Assembly: GCA_016125265.1 (NCBI GenBank)
Contig: WGMC01000038.1
Coordinates: forward strand, 1 to 59,605
DNA from: Planctomycetaceae bacterium
Lineage (GTDB): Bacteria > Planctomycetota > UBA1135 > GCA-002686595
Direction: 5' to 3'
DNA: 59,605 bases
Below are positions 48,400 to 57,465 of this stretch, piece by piece. Made by a program: the position numbers and the translations under genes. Each line of letters starts with the position of its first letter. Position 1 is the first letter of the stretch. The notes below the pieces were generated by a model that was given only the letters and a program-made list of their open reading frames with translations, did not search any database and was not told the DNA's origin.

Positions 48400-49130
48400 C
48401 GGGAAGCGGCGCTTGGTCCCTGGGCCCCGGCGCGTTCGCGCCGGAGTTCCGCGCCCTGGTGGCCGCCCTGGATCGCGGGGAGCGCCCGCGCGTCGCCGGC
48501 CCCGTGCCCGGTGCCTTCGCCTTTGCGATGTTGGCGCCCGACGCGGCCGCGGAACTGCTCGCGGAGATCGACCGACGCGCCGAGGCGGCCGCGCGACGCG
48601 GCCAAACAGCAGCCGCGCCGAACTCCATGCACCTCTTCGGGGCCCAACTCGGCCCCTTGGGCTTCGACCCATGGTTGCGCGAACTCTGCGAGCGTTGGGT
48701 CGCCCCCCTCGCGCGCGCGCTCCTGCCCGAGTTCGCGGGCGCGCCGCTCGACCGCCACCACGGGTACCTCGTGGACTACGCGCGTCATCGCGACCAGGAC
48801 CTCGGTTTCCACGTGGACGACAGCGAGGTGACCTTGAACCTCTGCCTGGGGGAGGACTTCGACGGGGCCGAGTTGAACTTCCTGGGCGTCCGATGCGAGG
48901 CGCACCGCGACGGGCCGGTGCTGGCGGGCGAAACCGCGGAGTACCTGCACCGGCCCGGTGCCGCCGTGCTGCACGCCGGCGCCCACCGCCATCGGGTCGA
49001 GCCGATCCGGCGCGGCCGCCGCCGCAATCTGATCCTCTGGTGCCAGAGCGCGGCCCTCCGCGCCGACGGCCCGCCCGAGCGCCCCTGCGCGCCATGGTGC
49101 GGAGCGTGGACGGCTGCCGCAACGGGATGA
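48396..49130 (+). CDS. 2OG-Fe(II) dioxygenase
   Basis: This 244-residue protein starts at GTG 48396, overlapping the Mrp stop (GTGA). The double-stranded beta-helix of prolyl-4-hydroxylase-like enzymes is visible: H139-V-D141 in LGFHVDDSEVTLNLCLG as the first two iron ligands, the spacer FDGAELNFLG, and H199 in HAGAHRHRVEPIRRGRRRNL with the 2OG-binding Arg. Such enzymes hydroxylate protein side chains or small molecules. Coupling to the Mrp gene suggests a shared role in iron-dependent chemistry, but the substrate is unknown. Confidence 0.82.
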   Translation: MTGSGAWSLGPGAFAPEFRALVAALDRGERPRVAGPVPGAFAFAMLAPDAAAELLAEIDRRAEAAARRGQTAAAPNSMHLFGAQLGPLGFDPWLRELCERWVAPLARALLPEFAGAPLDRHHGYLVDYARHRDQDLGFHVDDSEVTLNLCLGEDFDGAELNFLGVRCEAHRDGPVLAGETAEYLHRPGAAVLHAGAHRHRVEPIRRGRRRNLILWCQSAALRADGPPERPCAPWCGAWTAAATG

Positions 49131-49187
49131 GCCGCGGCCGTCCGCCCTGGTAGGCTCCTGGGCTCGGGGGCCAAGGGGCCCCACCCC

Positions 49188-50201
49188 ATGAAGTTCCAGG
49201 ACTACTACCAGGCCCTTGGTGTGCCGCGCGACGCCGATGCCGCGGCGATCAAGAAGGCCTACCGCAAGCTCGCGCTCGAGTGGCATCCCGACCGCCACCA
49301 GGGCGACAAGAAGGAAGCGGCCGAGCGGCGCTTCAAGGAGTTGAGCGAGGCCTACGAGGTCCTCGGCGACGCCGAGAAGCGCGCCAAGTACGACCGCTTC
49401 GGCGCCAACTGGCAGCAGGGCGCCGACTTCCAGCCCGATCCGGCGCAGGGCACGATGAGCCGCGAGGAGTTCGAAGCGGCCTTCGGCGGCGGCGGCGGCT
49501 TCTCGGACTTCTTCCAGTCCATGTTCGGACGGGAGTTCCAGGGCAATTTCCGCGGGGGCGAACGCGGCCGCCACGGCCGATTCCGCCACCGCGGCGCCGA
49601 CTTGCACGCGGAACTCGCCCTCCCGCTTTCGGCGGCGCTGCGCGGCGGCAAACAGAGTTTCGAGGTGCCGACGCGCGCCAGTTGCCCGACCTGCGGCGGC
49701 ACGGGCGAACTCTCGGGCCACGTCTGCCCCACCTGCGCGGGCCTCGGCGCGGTGCGCTCGAAGAAGCGCATCGAGTTGAAGATCCCCGACGCCGTGCGCG
49801 ACCGCATGACGCTGCGCCTCGCGGGCCTCGGCGAAGAGGGCGAGGGCGGCGGCGCGAACGGCGATCTGCTGCTCGAGTTGCGGCTGCTCGACGATGCGAA
49901 CTTCCGCCTGATCGACGGCGAGCTGGAGGCCCGGGTGCGCCTTTGGCCGTGGGTCGCCCACGCGGGCGGCGCGGTGGACGTCACCACCGCGCGCGGCACC
50001 GTGTCCCTGAAAGTGCCCGCGGGCACTCGCAGCGGCCAGCGGCAGCGGTTGCGCGGCCAGGGCTTCGCCGACGGAAAGGGCGGCTTCGGCGACCTCTACG
50101 CGCGTTTCGAACTGGACCTGCCGGCGGTGCTCGACGACGAACAAAAGCGCTTGCTCGACGAGTTGGCGCAGGCCGGCGCCAAGGGCGGAGGCAAGCCGTG
50201 A
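49188..50201 (+). CDS. DnaJ/CbpA-type J-domain co-chaperone
   Basis: This 337-residue protein has a J domain with H33-P-D35, a Gly/Phe-rich linker (GGGGGFSDFFQSMFG) and the two C-terminal substrate-binding domains (ADLHAELALPLSAALRGGKQSFEVP; LKVPAGTRSGQRQRLRGQGF). Between them lies a reduced zinc finger with only two CxxCxG-type units (CPTCGGTG and CPTCAGLG), where DnaJ has four and CbpA none. It would stimulate DnaK. The next gene encodes a CbpM-like modulator that overlaps its stop, as in cbpAM. Confidence 0.9.
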   Translation: MKFQDYYQALGVPRDADAAAIKKAYRKLALEWHPDRHQGDKKEAAERRFKELSEAYEVLGDAEKRAKYDRFGANWQQGADFQPDPAQGTMSREEFEAAFGGGGGFSDFFQSMFGREFQGNFRGGERGRHGRFRHRGADLHAELALPLSAALRGGKQSFEVPTRASCPTCGGTGELSGHVCPTCAGLGAVRSKKRIELKIPDAVRDRMTLRLAGLGEEGEGGGANGDLLLELRLLDDANFRLIDGELEARVRLWPWVAHAGGAVDVTTARGTVSLKVPAGTRSGQRQRLRGQGFADGKGGFGDLYARFELDLPAVLDDEQKRLLDELAQAGAKGGGKP

Positions 50202-50461
50202 GCCGGGACGCCTTCGATCTGGACGGTGTGCCGCACGTGGCCCTCGAGTATGTGGCCGAGATCTACGGCGTGCGCGAGACCTGGCTGATCGAGATCTGCG
50301 AACGGGGGCTCGTCGGCGAACCGCGGCGTTGGATCGAGCGGCGCGCGGTAGCCCTCGTCGAACTCGACCGCGTGGCGACTCTGTGGCGCTTCCACGTGCA
50401 GTTGGGTGTGGACCTCGAAACCCTGCACTTGGTGCTGCCGCCCCCGCCCGCGGCGAGGTAG
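50198..50461 (+). CDS. CbpM-like chaperone modulator
   Basis: This 87-residue protein starts at GTG 50198 in a GTGA overlap with the DnaJ stop. The MerR-type helical fold is suggested by LEYVAEIYGVRETWLIEICERGLVGEPRRWIERR and VELDRVATLWRFHVQLGVDLETLHLVL. CbpM binds the J domain of CbpA and stops its action, so a similar control of the adjacent DnaJ-like protein is likely. The ending is Pro-rich. Confidence 0.8.
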   Translation: MSRDAFDLDGVPHVALEYVAEIYGVRETWLIEICERGLVGEPRRWIERRAVALVELDRVATLWRFHVQLGVDLETLHLVLPPPPAAR

Positions 50462-50465
50462 GAAC

Positions 50466-51554
50466 ATGGAGCAAGAACATCCCCGCGCTGGCCGCGCCCT
50501 GCGCGCCCTCCTGGTGTCGCTGGTATCGCTGGTCGTCACCCTGGGCGCCGTGGAGGCGGCCGCGCGGCTCTTCCTGAAGGGCAAGTGGCACACACCCACC
50601 CTGCAAGCGGTCCTCGCCGGCACGAACATCCGCAGCTTGATCGAGCTGCACCCCGACCCCGCGCTGCTCTACCGCCTGCGACCCAACCAGGAGATCGAGT
50701 TCCAAGGCACCCTGGTGCGCACGGACGAGACGGGGAAACGTGTGCGCGGCGACGAGTCGCCGCTGGCGGCAAACGGCTTCACGGTGGTGCTGCTGGGCGA
50801 TTCCACGTCGTTCGGCTGGCGCGTCGCCTACGAGGAATCCTACGGGGATCTGGTGCGCGCCGGCCTCGAGCGCCACCTCGGCCGGCCCGTCGCCCTGCAC
50901 AACCTCAGTGTGCCCGGTTACAACGCGTCGCAGGAGTGGGCGCTCTTCGAGCGCACCTTCGACGAGTTGCGTCCCGACCTGGTGCTCGTGCACCACGACC
51001 ACAACGATGCGCAGCCCACGGGTTGGGGTTACGGCGGTTGGGTACCGCCCGAGTACGGCGACAACGCGTTGGGGTCGGCGGCCCTCAAGGTGGTGCTGCG
51101 CAAGGCCAAGGAGCGCGCGGACCGCAAGGCCTACGAGGTCGCCGCCGGCAGCACGACCATCGAGGGTTACACCGCGTCGGGGCCCGACTACGACCAGATG
51201 CTGCTCGCGCGAGCCAAGTTGGCCGAGCGCTGCCGCGCGGCGAACGTGCCGGTAGTTGCCATCCTGTTCAACGCGGCCGTGGTGCGTTCGGACGAGTGGG
51301 CCCAACTGCCCATCTACCGCGAACTGCACCGCGGCGCCGGGCGCCACTTCGCGGAGCAGGGGTACGATGTGCTCGACCTCTACCCGCTCTTCCAGCGGTG
51401 GCTCGTGGACGAGGAACAAAAGGACATGTCGCGCCTTTGGTTCGAACCGACGGACCAGCACCCCACGGCCGAGGGGCACAAACTCATCGCAGAAATGGTG
51501 CTGGAACACCTGGTCCAGCGCTCGCCGTGGGCTGCGGCGCCGGGCGCTCGCTGA
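50466..51554 (+). CDS. SGNH/GDSL hydrolase with N-terminal membrane anchor
   Basis: This 362-residue protein has a membrane helix at residues about 13-35 and then the SGNH core: S113 in LLGDSTSFGW, Gly/Asn in NLSVPGYNASQ, HHDHNDA, and the Asp/His pair in FEPTDQHPTAEGHKL. AGGTAGGA upstream of ATG 50466 is a good ribosome binding site and fixes the start. Enzymes like this release or transfer acyl groups on extracellular glycans. Its last 71 bases overlap the end of the opposite-strand ligase-like gene, so the two messages are complementary at their ends. Confidence 0.85.
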   Translation: MEQEHPRAGRALRALLVSLVSLVVTLGAVEAAARLFLKGKWHTPTLQAVLAGTNIRSLIELHPDPALLYRLRPNQEIEFQGTLVRTDETGKRVRGDESPLAANGFTVVLLGDSTSFGWRVAYEESYGDLVRAGLERHLGRPVALHNLSVPGYNASQEWALFERTFDELRPDLVLVHHDHNDAQPTGWGYGGWVPPEYGDNALGSAALKVVLRKAKERADRKAYEVAAGSTTIEGYTASGPDYDQMLLARAKLAERCRAANVPVVAILFNAAVVRSDEWAQLPIYRELHRGAGRHFAEQGYDVLDLYPLFQRWLVDEEQKDMSRLWFEPTDQHPTAEGHKLIAEMVLEHLVQRSPWAAAPGAR

Positions 51555-52953
51555 CAACCTCGGCCGCGCGTCCCCCACCTCCCGGTTGGCCCCGTTCGGC
51601 CCGCCGGCGCCGGCGCCCGAAGTCGAGGCCCACGAGCGAACCGGCGAGGAACAGCGTGAACGGCGCGAGGAACGCGTTGGGCAAGAGGTCCACGGCGCGC
51701 ATCACCACGAGCAGCACAACCGTGACCAGCGCGACGCGCTCGGGTCCCCGCGGCAGCCGTCGCCACAGTCTCGACGCGAGGTACGCGGGTACGGTGAGCA
51801 AGGCGAAGAAGCTGACGAAGCCGACCAGGCCGAAACGCCCGAGTTCGAGGATCCAGTAGCCATCCGTGACCGATTCGTCGCGTCCGGTCTCGCGGTTGTA
51901 GATGCGGTTTCGGCCCCACGCACCCCAGCCCAACAACGCGCGCTCGTCGGCCTTTTCGAGCAGCAGGTCCTCGTGGTGGAAGCGGAACCCCACGGACTGG
52001 CCGCGGTCGGGGCTGAGCGACGTGGCGAACTCGACCACCGCGTCCGTGGGAAAGAGATCGCGGCTACGGGTCAAGGGGTAACACAGCACCACCGCGATCA
52101 AGAAGGCGACCAGGCGGGCCTGCCAGCGGGGGCTCAGCAGGAAGATCGCCGCGGGGAAGACAAGCCCGTACACCAAGGGCCCGAGGCTGCGGCAAAACAC
52201 CAAGCCGAAGAGCATCACCGGCAACAACACGATCGCGCGCACGCCGAGCACCTTGAGTTTGGCCTTGGCGAGCCCTGCCGTCGCCACGGTGGCGGTGGCC
52301 ATGAACAGCGCGAACTCGAGCCCGTGGGAGGTCAAACCCACGGGCCGGAAGCCGCCCGCCCGGATGTGTTGCAGGAAACTGTGTGGGAACACTCCGTAGA
52401 GGGTCGCGTGGAGCTGCGGGCTCAGGCGGTTCTCGATCAACACGATCGGCACCTGCAACAGACCCGCTACGGCGATCAGCTTGAGCACCGTGACGAGCTG
52501 CCCGACGTTGCGCACCACACGCATCCCCAGATAGAACGGCACCGCGATGCCAAACGTGCGCAGGAACGTGTCGCCGATGCCGTCGTAGAGTGTCAGCCCC
52601 GGCAGCACGATCGGACCGATGATGATCGCGTCGCCGTTGACCAGTGTCGTCACCATGACGACGGCGACCTGCACCGCCAGCAGCACCAGCGGCCAACGCC
52701 GTGCGAGCGGCGCCTTGGCCGAGGGACGCACGAACAGCGCGTACCCCAGGAGGGCGCCGATGCTCCCGATGACGTGCCGGTCGAGGGGCGGAAGGGCCGG
52801 CGCGTCGATCGCCAAACTGGCGGGCAACACCAGGAACTGGCCGAGCATCGCCAGGGTGCACGCGACGTGGGGCCGGAACCGCGCAAAGAACACCAGCACC
52901 ACCGGGATCCACCCGAACAGCACCAGGTGCGCGATGACGTTGTAACTGCCCAT
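51484..52953 (-). CDS. O-antigen-ligase/polymerase-like membrane protein
   Basis: This 489-residue protein has about ten to twelve membrane helices. A large extracytoplasmic loop contains SPDRGQSVGFRFHHEDLLLEKADERALLGWGAWGRNRIYN and ESVTDGYWILELGRFGLVGF, the pattern of Wzy_C/WaaL-type ligases and polymerases. These join glycan chains to a lipid or protein carrier outside the inner membrane. ATG 52953 (GSYNVIAHLVLFGWIPV) precedes the first helix. The tail of about 40 residues after FGRRRRR is Pro- and Ala-rich and overlaps the SGNH gene on the other strand. Confidence 0.82.
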   Translation of the reverse strand: MGSYNVIAHLVLFGWIPVVLVFFARFRPHVACTLAMLGQFLVLPASLAIDAPALPPLDRHVIGSIGALLGYALFVRPSAKAPLARRWPLVLLAVQVAVVMVTTLVNGDAIIIGPIVLPGLTLYDGIGDTFLRTFGIAVPFYLGMRVVRNVGQLVTVLKLIAVAGLLQVPIVLIENRLSPQLHATLYGVFPHSFLQHIRAGGFRPVGLTSHGLEFALFMATATVATAGLAKAKLKVLGVRAIVLLPVMLFGLVFCRSLGPLVYGLVFPAAIFLLSPRWQARLVAFLIAVVLCYPLTRSRDLFPTDAVVEFATSLSPDRGQSVGFRFHHEDLLLEKADERALLGWGAWGRNRIYNRETGRDESVTDGYWILELGRFGLVGFVSFFALLTVPAYLASRLWRRLPRGPERVALVTVVLLVVMRAVDLLPNAFLAPFTLFLAGSLVGLDFGRRRRRAERGQPGGGGRAAEVVSERPAPQPTASAGPGVPAPFLR

Positions 52954-53146
52954 GGGATGCCCGCCCCGCTCGGCCGACCCACCCATGATCGGCCGCGCCG
53001 CGCTTGGCGTCGAACGGAAAGGCGACCGGGGGCCCGGCCGTGGCCCACCGGGTGTCCTCGGGATCCCCCCCGAGCAGCGCCGGGCGGGGTCTCGACCCGT
53101 CGAGGCGGCGCGACACCCGCGCCCCGCGCTCTGGACCGGCCGTCCC

Positions 53147-54163
53147 TCAGCCCAGGTGGGCGAGCACGTGGTCGACTTCGTCCGCGCTGCCGAGCACGAC
53201 GCTGGTGCGCTGGTGCACGCTGGTGGGCGCGACGTCGAGCAAGCGCTCCTTGCCCGCAAACGCCTTGCCGCCGGCCTGTTCGATCACGAAGGCCATCGGG
53301 TTGGCCTCGTACATGAGCCGCAGCTTGCCATCCGGCGCCTTCGCCGTGGGCGGGTAGAGGAACACACCGCCCTTCAGCAGGATGCGGTGCACGTCCGCGA
53401 CCATCGCACCCGCGTAGCGCGACGAGTAGCCGTTGTCCTGGGCCCAATCCAGGTAACGCTGGTACCCCGCGGGGAACGATTTGCGGTGGCCTTCGTTGAC
53501 CGAATAGCTCTTCGAAGTAGCGGGGATGCGGATGTTGTCCTCCACCAGCATGAACGCGCCGACGGCGGGATCGAGCACGAACATGCGCACACCCGTCCCG
53601 GTCGTCAGCACGAACACCGTCGAGGACCCGTACAGCACGTATCCGGCCGCCACTTGCTCCGCGCCGCGCTGCATGAGCGCAGCCTGGGCGGTCGGCGCGC
53701 GCCGATCGTGCCGCAGGATGGAGAAGATCGTGCCGACACCGCCGCACACGTCGAGGTTCGAGGATCCGTCCAAGGGATCGAACAGCACGCAGTAGGGCCG
53801 CCCCTTGTCCGCATCGCTCTGGATCACGATCGGCTCGTCGTTCTCCTCCGACGCGAGCACCGCGACACCCGAGCGGCTGCCCAGACAGCGCAGCAGGATC
53901 TCGTTGGCGATGACGTCGAGTTTTTGCTGCTGCTCGCCCTGCACGTTGTCCGTGCCGACGTTGCCGAGCACGTCGGAGAGCCGCGCGCGGCGGATGCGCG
54001 CCGCGATCATCTTGGCCGAGATCGAGAGCGCCGAGAGGATCCAACTGAAGGTGCCCGTGGCCCCGGGGTGGCGCGCTTCTTCGGCCAGGATGTGGCTCTG
54101 GAGCGTCACCAGGTTGTCACCTCGGGTCAGATGGGCGGACAGGGCGGACGTATCGGGGGTCAT
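53147..54163 (-). CDS. fbp: Fructose-1,6-bisphosphatase class 1
   Basis: This 338-residue enzyme removes the 1-phosphate of fructose-1,6-bisphosphate in gluconeogenesis or the Calvin cycle. Metal-binding and substrate motifs are intact: VLASEEND, LFDPLDGSSNLDV, GYVLYGSSTVFVLTTG, KSFPAGYQRYL, SSRYAGAMVADVHRILLKGGVFLYP and EANPMAFVIEQAGGKA. The start (TPDTSALSAHLTRGD) is normal. It is divergent from the esterase-like gene at 54424. Confidence 0.96.
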   Translation of the reverse strand: MTPDTSALSAHLTRGDNLVTLQSHILAEEARHPGATGTFSWILSALSISAKMIAARIRRARLSDVLGNVGTDNVQGEQQQKLDVIANEILLRCLGSRSGVAVLASEENDEPIVIQSDADKGRPYCVLFDPLDGSSNLDVCGGVGTIFSILRHDRRAPTAQAALMQRGAEQVAAGYVLYGSSTVFVLTTGTGVRMFVLDPAVGAFMLVEDNIRIPATSKSYSVNEGHRKSFPAGYQRYLDWAQDNGYSSRYAGAMVADVHRILLKGGVFLYPPTAKAPDGKLRLMYEANPMAFVIEQAGGKAFAGKERLLDVAPTSVHQRTSVVLGSADEVDHVLAHLG

Positions 54164-54423
54164 ATTCAGGGGGGCGGACGGGCGGTGGCCGGTGCACCGG
54201 CCCCGCGCGGGAACCGCGCCGTGGCCGGGTCGTTGGCGAAGAGCCTACTGGTCCCGCGCCCCGCACGCTGCCCCCCACCCCGCGCCCGCAACTGGTTCGG
54301 CTCCGCAGCGCACGGGCTTCCTTCGAGCACTGGCGTCCGTAGCGCGACGGGCTCCGCGGTTCTACACTTTGCTTGCGGTCGTGCTCCCCGCTCACCGGGC
54401 ACACCGCTCCGCCCCTCCCCCCG

Positions 54424-55998
54424 ATGCCCACCCTCCTTCCGCTGGTCTGCCTGGGGTCCCTGCTGCTCTCCCTTGCCGGCGCCGGCCCGCAGGATGGCCC
54501 CCATGCCGCCCGGCGCGCCGCCCTGGCGTTCCAGTTGGACCCGCACTTCCAGGACCACATGGTGCTGCAACGCGGGCAGCCCATTCCGGTCACGGGGGAC
54601 GCACCGGGTGCGGCGTGGGTGCAGGTGGCCTGGGGCGAGACGGGTGTGCGAGCCGAGGTGGAAGACGGCAGATTCCGCGCGCTATTGCCGCCGCTCGTCC
54701 ACGGGGGTCCGCACCCTTTGGTGCTGGAAACGAGCCGCGGCGATCGAGTGCAGCGCGACGACGTCTGGGTCGGCGACGTGTGGCTCGTCAGCGGCCAATC
54801 CAACGCCGCGATGGTGCTGGAGGAAAGCGACGGCGGCGCTGCGGCGGCGGAGGCGGCCGGGCGCTTGGCCGGCGTGCGCGGATTGACCGTGCAACCGCGC
54901 ATGGCGGACACACCGCAGCGCGCGTTCGGGGGGTCGTGGGCGCGCCCCACACCAGAGACCGCGCTGCGGTTCTCGGCGCTCGGTTTCTACTTGGCGGAGG
55001 AGTTGTCCCGCGAAACCGGCGTGCCCCAGGGTGTGATCGTGGCCGCACTCGGCGACACCACGGGCGAGGGTTGGGTCTCGAAGGCCGCACTGCTGGCGGA
55101 CCCGGCACTGGCGCCGCTCGTGCACAACTACGAGGAGCTCGTCCGGAACCACGACCGCGTGATGGCGGAGTACGAACGCAACCTCGAGGCGTTCCACGAG
55201 TGGAACCGGCAGCGCGAAGCAGCCGGCGAGCCCCCCTCCCGCAGGCCGCCGCGGCCGCCGCTCGGCCCCGACAACCACAAACGGCCCTGGGGCCTGCGGG
55301 AGGGCACCATCGCGCCGCTCTTCCACCTGCCCGTGCGCGCCGTCGTCTGGTACCAGGGCGAGAGCAACGCCACTCGCGCCGCCGAGTACGAACACATCCT
55401 GCGGGCGCTCCTCGCCGATTGGCGCGCGGGTTTTGGCGATCCCGCGCTGCCCTTCCTCGTGGTGCAACATCCGGGTTTCGGCGAGCGCGGCGATGCCGAC
55501 GCACCCGGCCACTGGGCGCGGCTGCGCGAGGCGCAGCGGCGCGTCTTCGTATCCGATCCCGCGGTCGGGCTCGCAATCGCCGTGGACCTGGGTGGCACCG
55601 ACATGCACTCGCCCCGAAAGCGCCCGGTTGCCGAGCGGGTCGCACTGCTCGCGCGCAGGCTGCTGCGCGGCGAACCGCCCGGTGCGAGTGGGCCGGTACC
55701 GGTTGCCTTCGCATCCCAGGTGGATGGCATCCGGGTCGCCATGGCCGAGGTCGAAGGCGGAGGGCTCGCCGCGAGTGGACCACTTGAGAACTTCGAACTG
55801 CGCGACGAAAACGGCAGGTGGTGGCCCGCCGCGGCGCGGATCGACGGCGACACCGTGGTCGTCAGCCGCCCCGGCGTGCGCGCGACTGCCGTGCGGTACG
55901 CGTGGCTCGACCATCCGGCCACCCCCCTGACCGACCGCGCGGGCCGTGTGGCCAGCCCCTTCTGCAACGCGGAAGACGCGCTCGCCGTCGGTCCCTGA
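54424..55998 (+). CDS. Sialate O-acetylesterase-like exported enzyme
   Basis: This 524-residue protein has a signal peptide (PTLLPLVCLGSLLLSLAGAG). The first 120 residues form the beta domain of the family (FQDHMVLQRGQPIPVTGDA). The SGNH/SASA catalytic parts are S126 in WLVSGQSNAAM, VIVAALGDTTGEGWVSK, WYQGESNAT, and the distal Asp/His in DLGGTDMHSPRKRPVAERVALLARR. Such enzymes remove O-acetyl groups from sugars. It stands just ahead of an O-acyltransferase pair (56032-59087), so synthesis and removal of acetyl groups may be linked. ATG 54424 starts right at the signal peptide. Confidence 0.87.
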   Translation: MPTLLPLVCLGSLLLSLAGAGPQDGPHAARRAALAFQLDPHFQDHMVLQRGQPIPVTGDAPGAAWVQVAWGETGVRAEVEDGRFRALLPPLVHGGPHPLVLETSRGDRVQRDDVWVGDVWLVSGQSNAAMVLEESDGGAAAAEAAGRLAGVRGLTVQPRMADTPQRAFGGSWARPTPETALRFSALGFYLAEELSRETGVPQGVIVAALGDTTGEGWVSKAALLADPALAPLVHNYEELVRNHDRVMAEYERNLEAFHEWNRQREAAGEPPSRRPPRPPLGPDNHKRPWGLREGTIAPLFHLPVRAVVWYQGESNATRAAEYEHILRALLADWRAGFGDPALPFLVVQHPGFGERGDADAPGHWARLREAQRRVFVSDPAVGLAIAVDLGGTDMHSPRKRPVAERVALLARRLLRGEPPGASGPVPVAFASQVDGIRVAMAEVEGGGLAASGPLENFELRDENGRWWPAAARIDGDTVVVSRPGVRATAVRYAWLDHPATPLTDRAGRVASPFCNAEDALAVGP

Positions 55999-56031
55999 TT
56001 CGCCCCCACCAGCCCGCGCGGACGACCGGAC

Positions 56032-57465
56032 ATGCTGTTCAGCTCAACGGTCTTCCTCTACGCGTTTCTGCCGCTCTGCTTGGTGCTCTACCACCTCGCC
56101 CCGCGGGGTCTGCGGAACGCGGTGCTGCTGGCCTTCAGTTTGCTCTTCTACGCGTGGGGGGAAGCGGGTTACGCGGCACTGATGGTGCTGTCGATCGCGG
56201 GCAACTACGTGGCGGGGAAGGCAGTCGCGCGCGCCGCGACCCCCTCGGCGAAGCGACGGGCTCTGGCGCTGGGAGTGGCGCTCAACCTCGGCCTGCTCGG
56301 TGTGTTCAAGTACGCGGGTTGGTTGGTGCGCGAGCTCCACACGTTGGGGACGCTTTTGCGCCTCGCGCCGCCGGAATCGTGGGCCGACTTCGAGGTGCAC
56401 CTGCCGATCGGCATCTCGTTCTTCACGTTCCAGGCGATGTCGTACCTCATCGACGTGTCGCGGGGCGATGCAGCGCCCCAGCGGCGCGCGGTGGACTTCG
56501 CGCTCTACATCGCGCTGTTCCCGCAGCTCGTCGCCGGGCCGATCGTGCGCTACTCCGACGTGGCGCGCCAGCTCGTCCGGCGTCGCCACCGCCTCGGCCT
56601 GTTCGCGAGCGGCGTGCAGCGATTTGTACTGGGCCTGGCGAAGAAGGTGCTGATCGCCAACGTCGTGGCCGTGCCAGCGGATCGCATCTTCAACACACCC
56701 GGGGACGAACTCACGGTGGGCGCCGCGTGGCTGGGAACGGCCTGCTACACGATCCAGATCTACTTCGACTTCTCCGGCTATTCGGACATGGCGATCGGGC
56801 TAGGTCGCATGTTCGGCTTTCGGTTCCGCGAGAACTTCTTGCACCCCTACGGCTCGGCCTCCGTCACAGACTTCTGGCGGCGCTGGCACGTTTCGCTGTC
56901 GAGTTGGTTCCGCGATTACCTGTACATTCCGCTCGGCGGCAGCCGCGGCGGCCGGTGGCACACCTACCGGAACCTCTGGGTGGTGTTCTTGACGTGCGGG
57001 CTGTGGCACGGGGCCTCTTGGACGTTCCTCGCGTGGGGGGCGTACCACGGGGCGTTGCTCGTCGGCGAGCGCGCGTTCGGCGCATGGCCGCGGCGTGGTT
57101 TGCTCGGGCACGTCTACACCCTTCTCGCGGTGATGGTGGGCTGGGTGCTCTTCCGCGAGGCCACACTCCCCGAGGCCGTGGCGCACCTCGCGACCATGGT
57201 GGGATGGGCCGATCCGAGCGGCCCCGCGCTCGGCGCCGTGCCCCTCTTATCGCCGCCGGTCGTCGCGGCGCTTCTCCTGGGCGCACTCGGCGCGACGAGG
57301 CTGCCGCTCTATGCATCCGTGCGGCTCGGCCATTGGATGGGCCGACGCGGCCTCGGCGAAACCTGGCGCGTCGTCGGCGCGTTGGCGGTCTTGGTGCTCT
57401 TTGCGGCCGCCGCGGCCGAACTCGCGGGAGGCACCTACAATCCGTTCCTCTACTTCCGCTTCTGA
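56032..57465 (+). CDS. MBOAT-family O-acyltransferase, AlgI-like
   Basis: This 477-residue protein has ten or more membrane helices. It follows the AlgI pattern from the start (LFSSTVFLYAFLPLCLVLYH), through HLPIGISFFTFQAMSYLIDV and LFPQLVAGPIVRYSDV, to the catalytic His in FLTCGLWHGASWTFLAWGAYHG. In alginate acetylation AlgI passes an acyl group across the membrane to a periplasmic SGNH partner. The next gene, overlapping by one base (TGATG), encodes such a partner. No alginate synthesis genes are in the window, so the acceptor polymer is unknown. Confidence 0.93.
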   Translation: MLFSSTVFLYAFLPLCLVLYHLAPRGLRNAVLLAFSLLFYAWGEAGYAALMVLSIAGNYVAGKAVARAATPSAKRRALALGVALNLGLLGVFKYAGWLVRELHTLGTLLRLAPPESWADFEVHLPIGISFFTFQAMSYLIDVSRGDAAPQRRAVDFALYIALFPQLVAGPIVRYSDVARQLVRRRHRLGLFASGVQRFVLGLAKKVLIANVVAVPADRIFNTPGDELTVGAAWLGTACYTIQIYFDFSGYSDMAIGLGRMFGFRFRENFLHPYGSASVTDFWRRWHVSLSSWFRDYLYIPLGGSRGGRWHTYRNLWVVFLTCGLWHGASWTFLAWGAYHGALLVGERAFGAWPRRGLLGHVYTLLAVMVGWVLFREATLPEAVAHLATMVGWADPSGPALGAVPLLSPPVVAALLLGALGATRLPLYASVRLGHWMGRRGLGETWRVVGALAVLVLFAAAAAELAGGTYNPFLYFRF

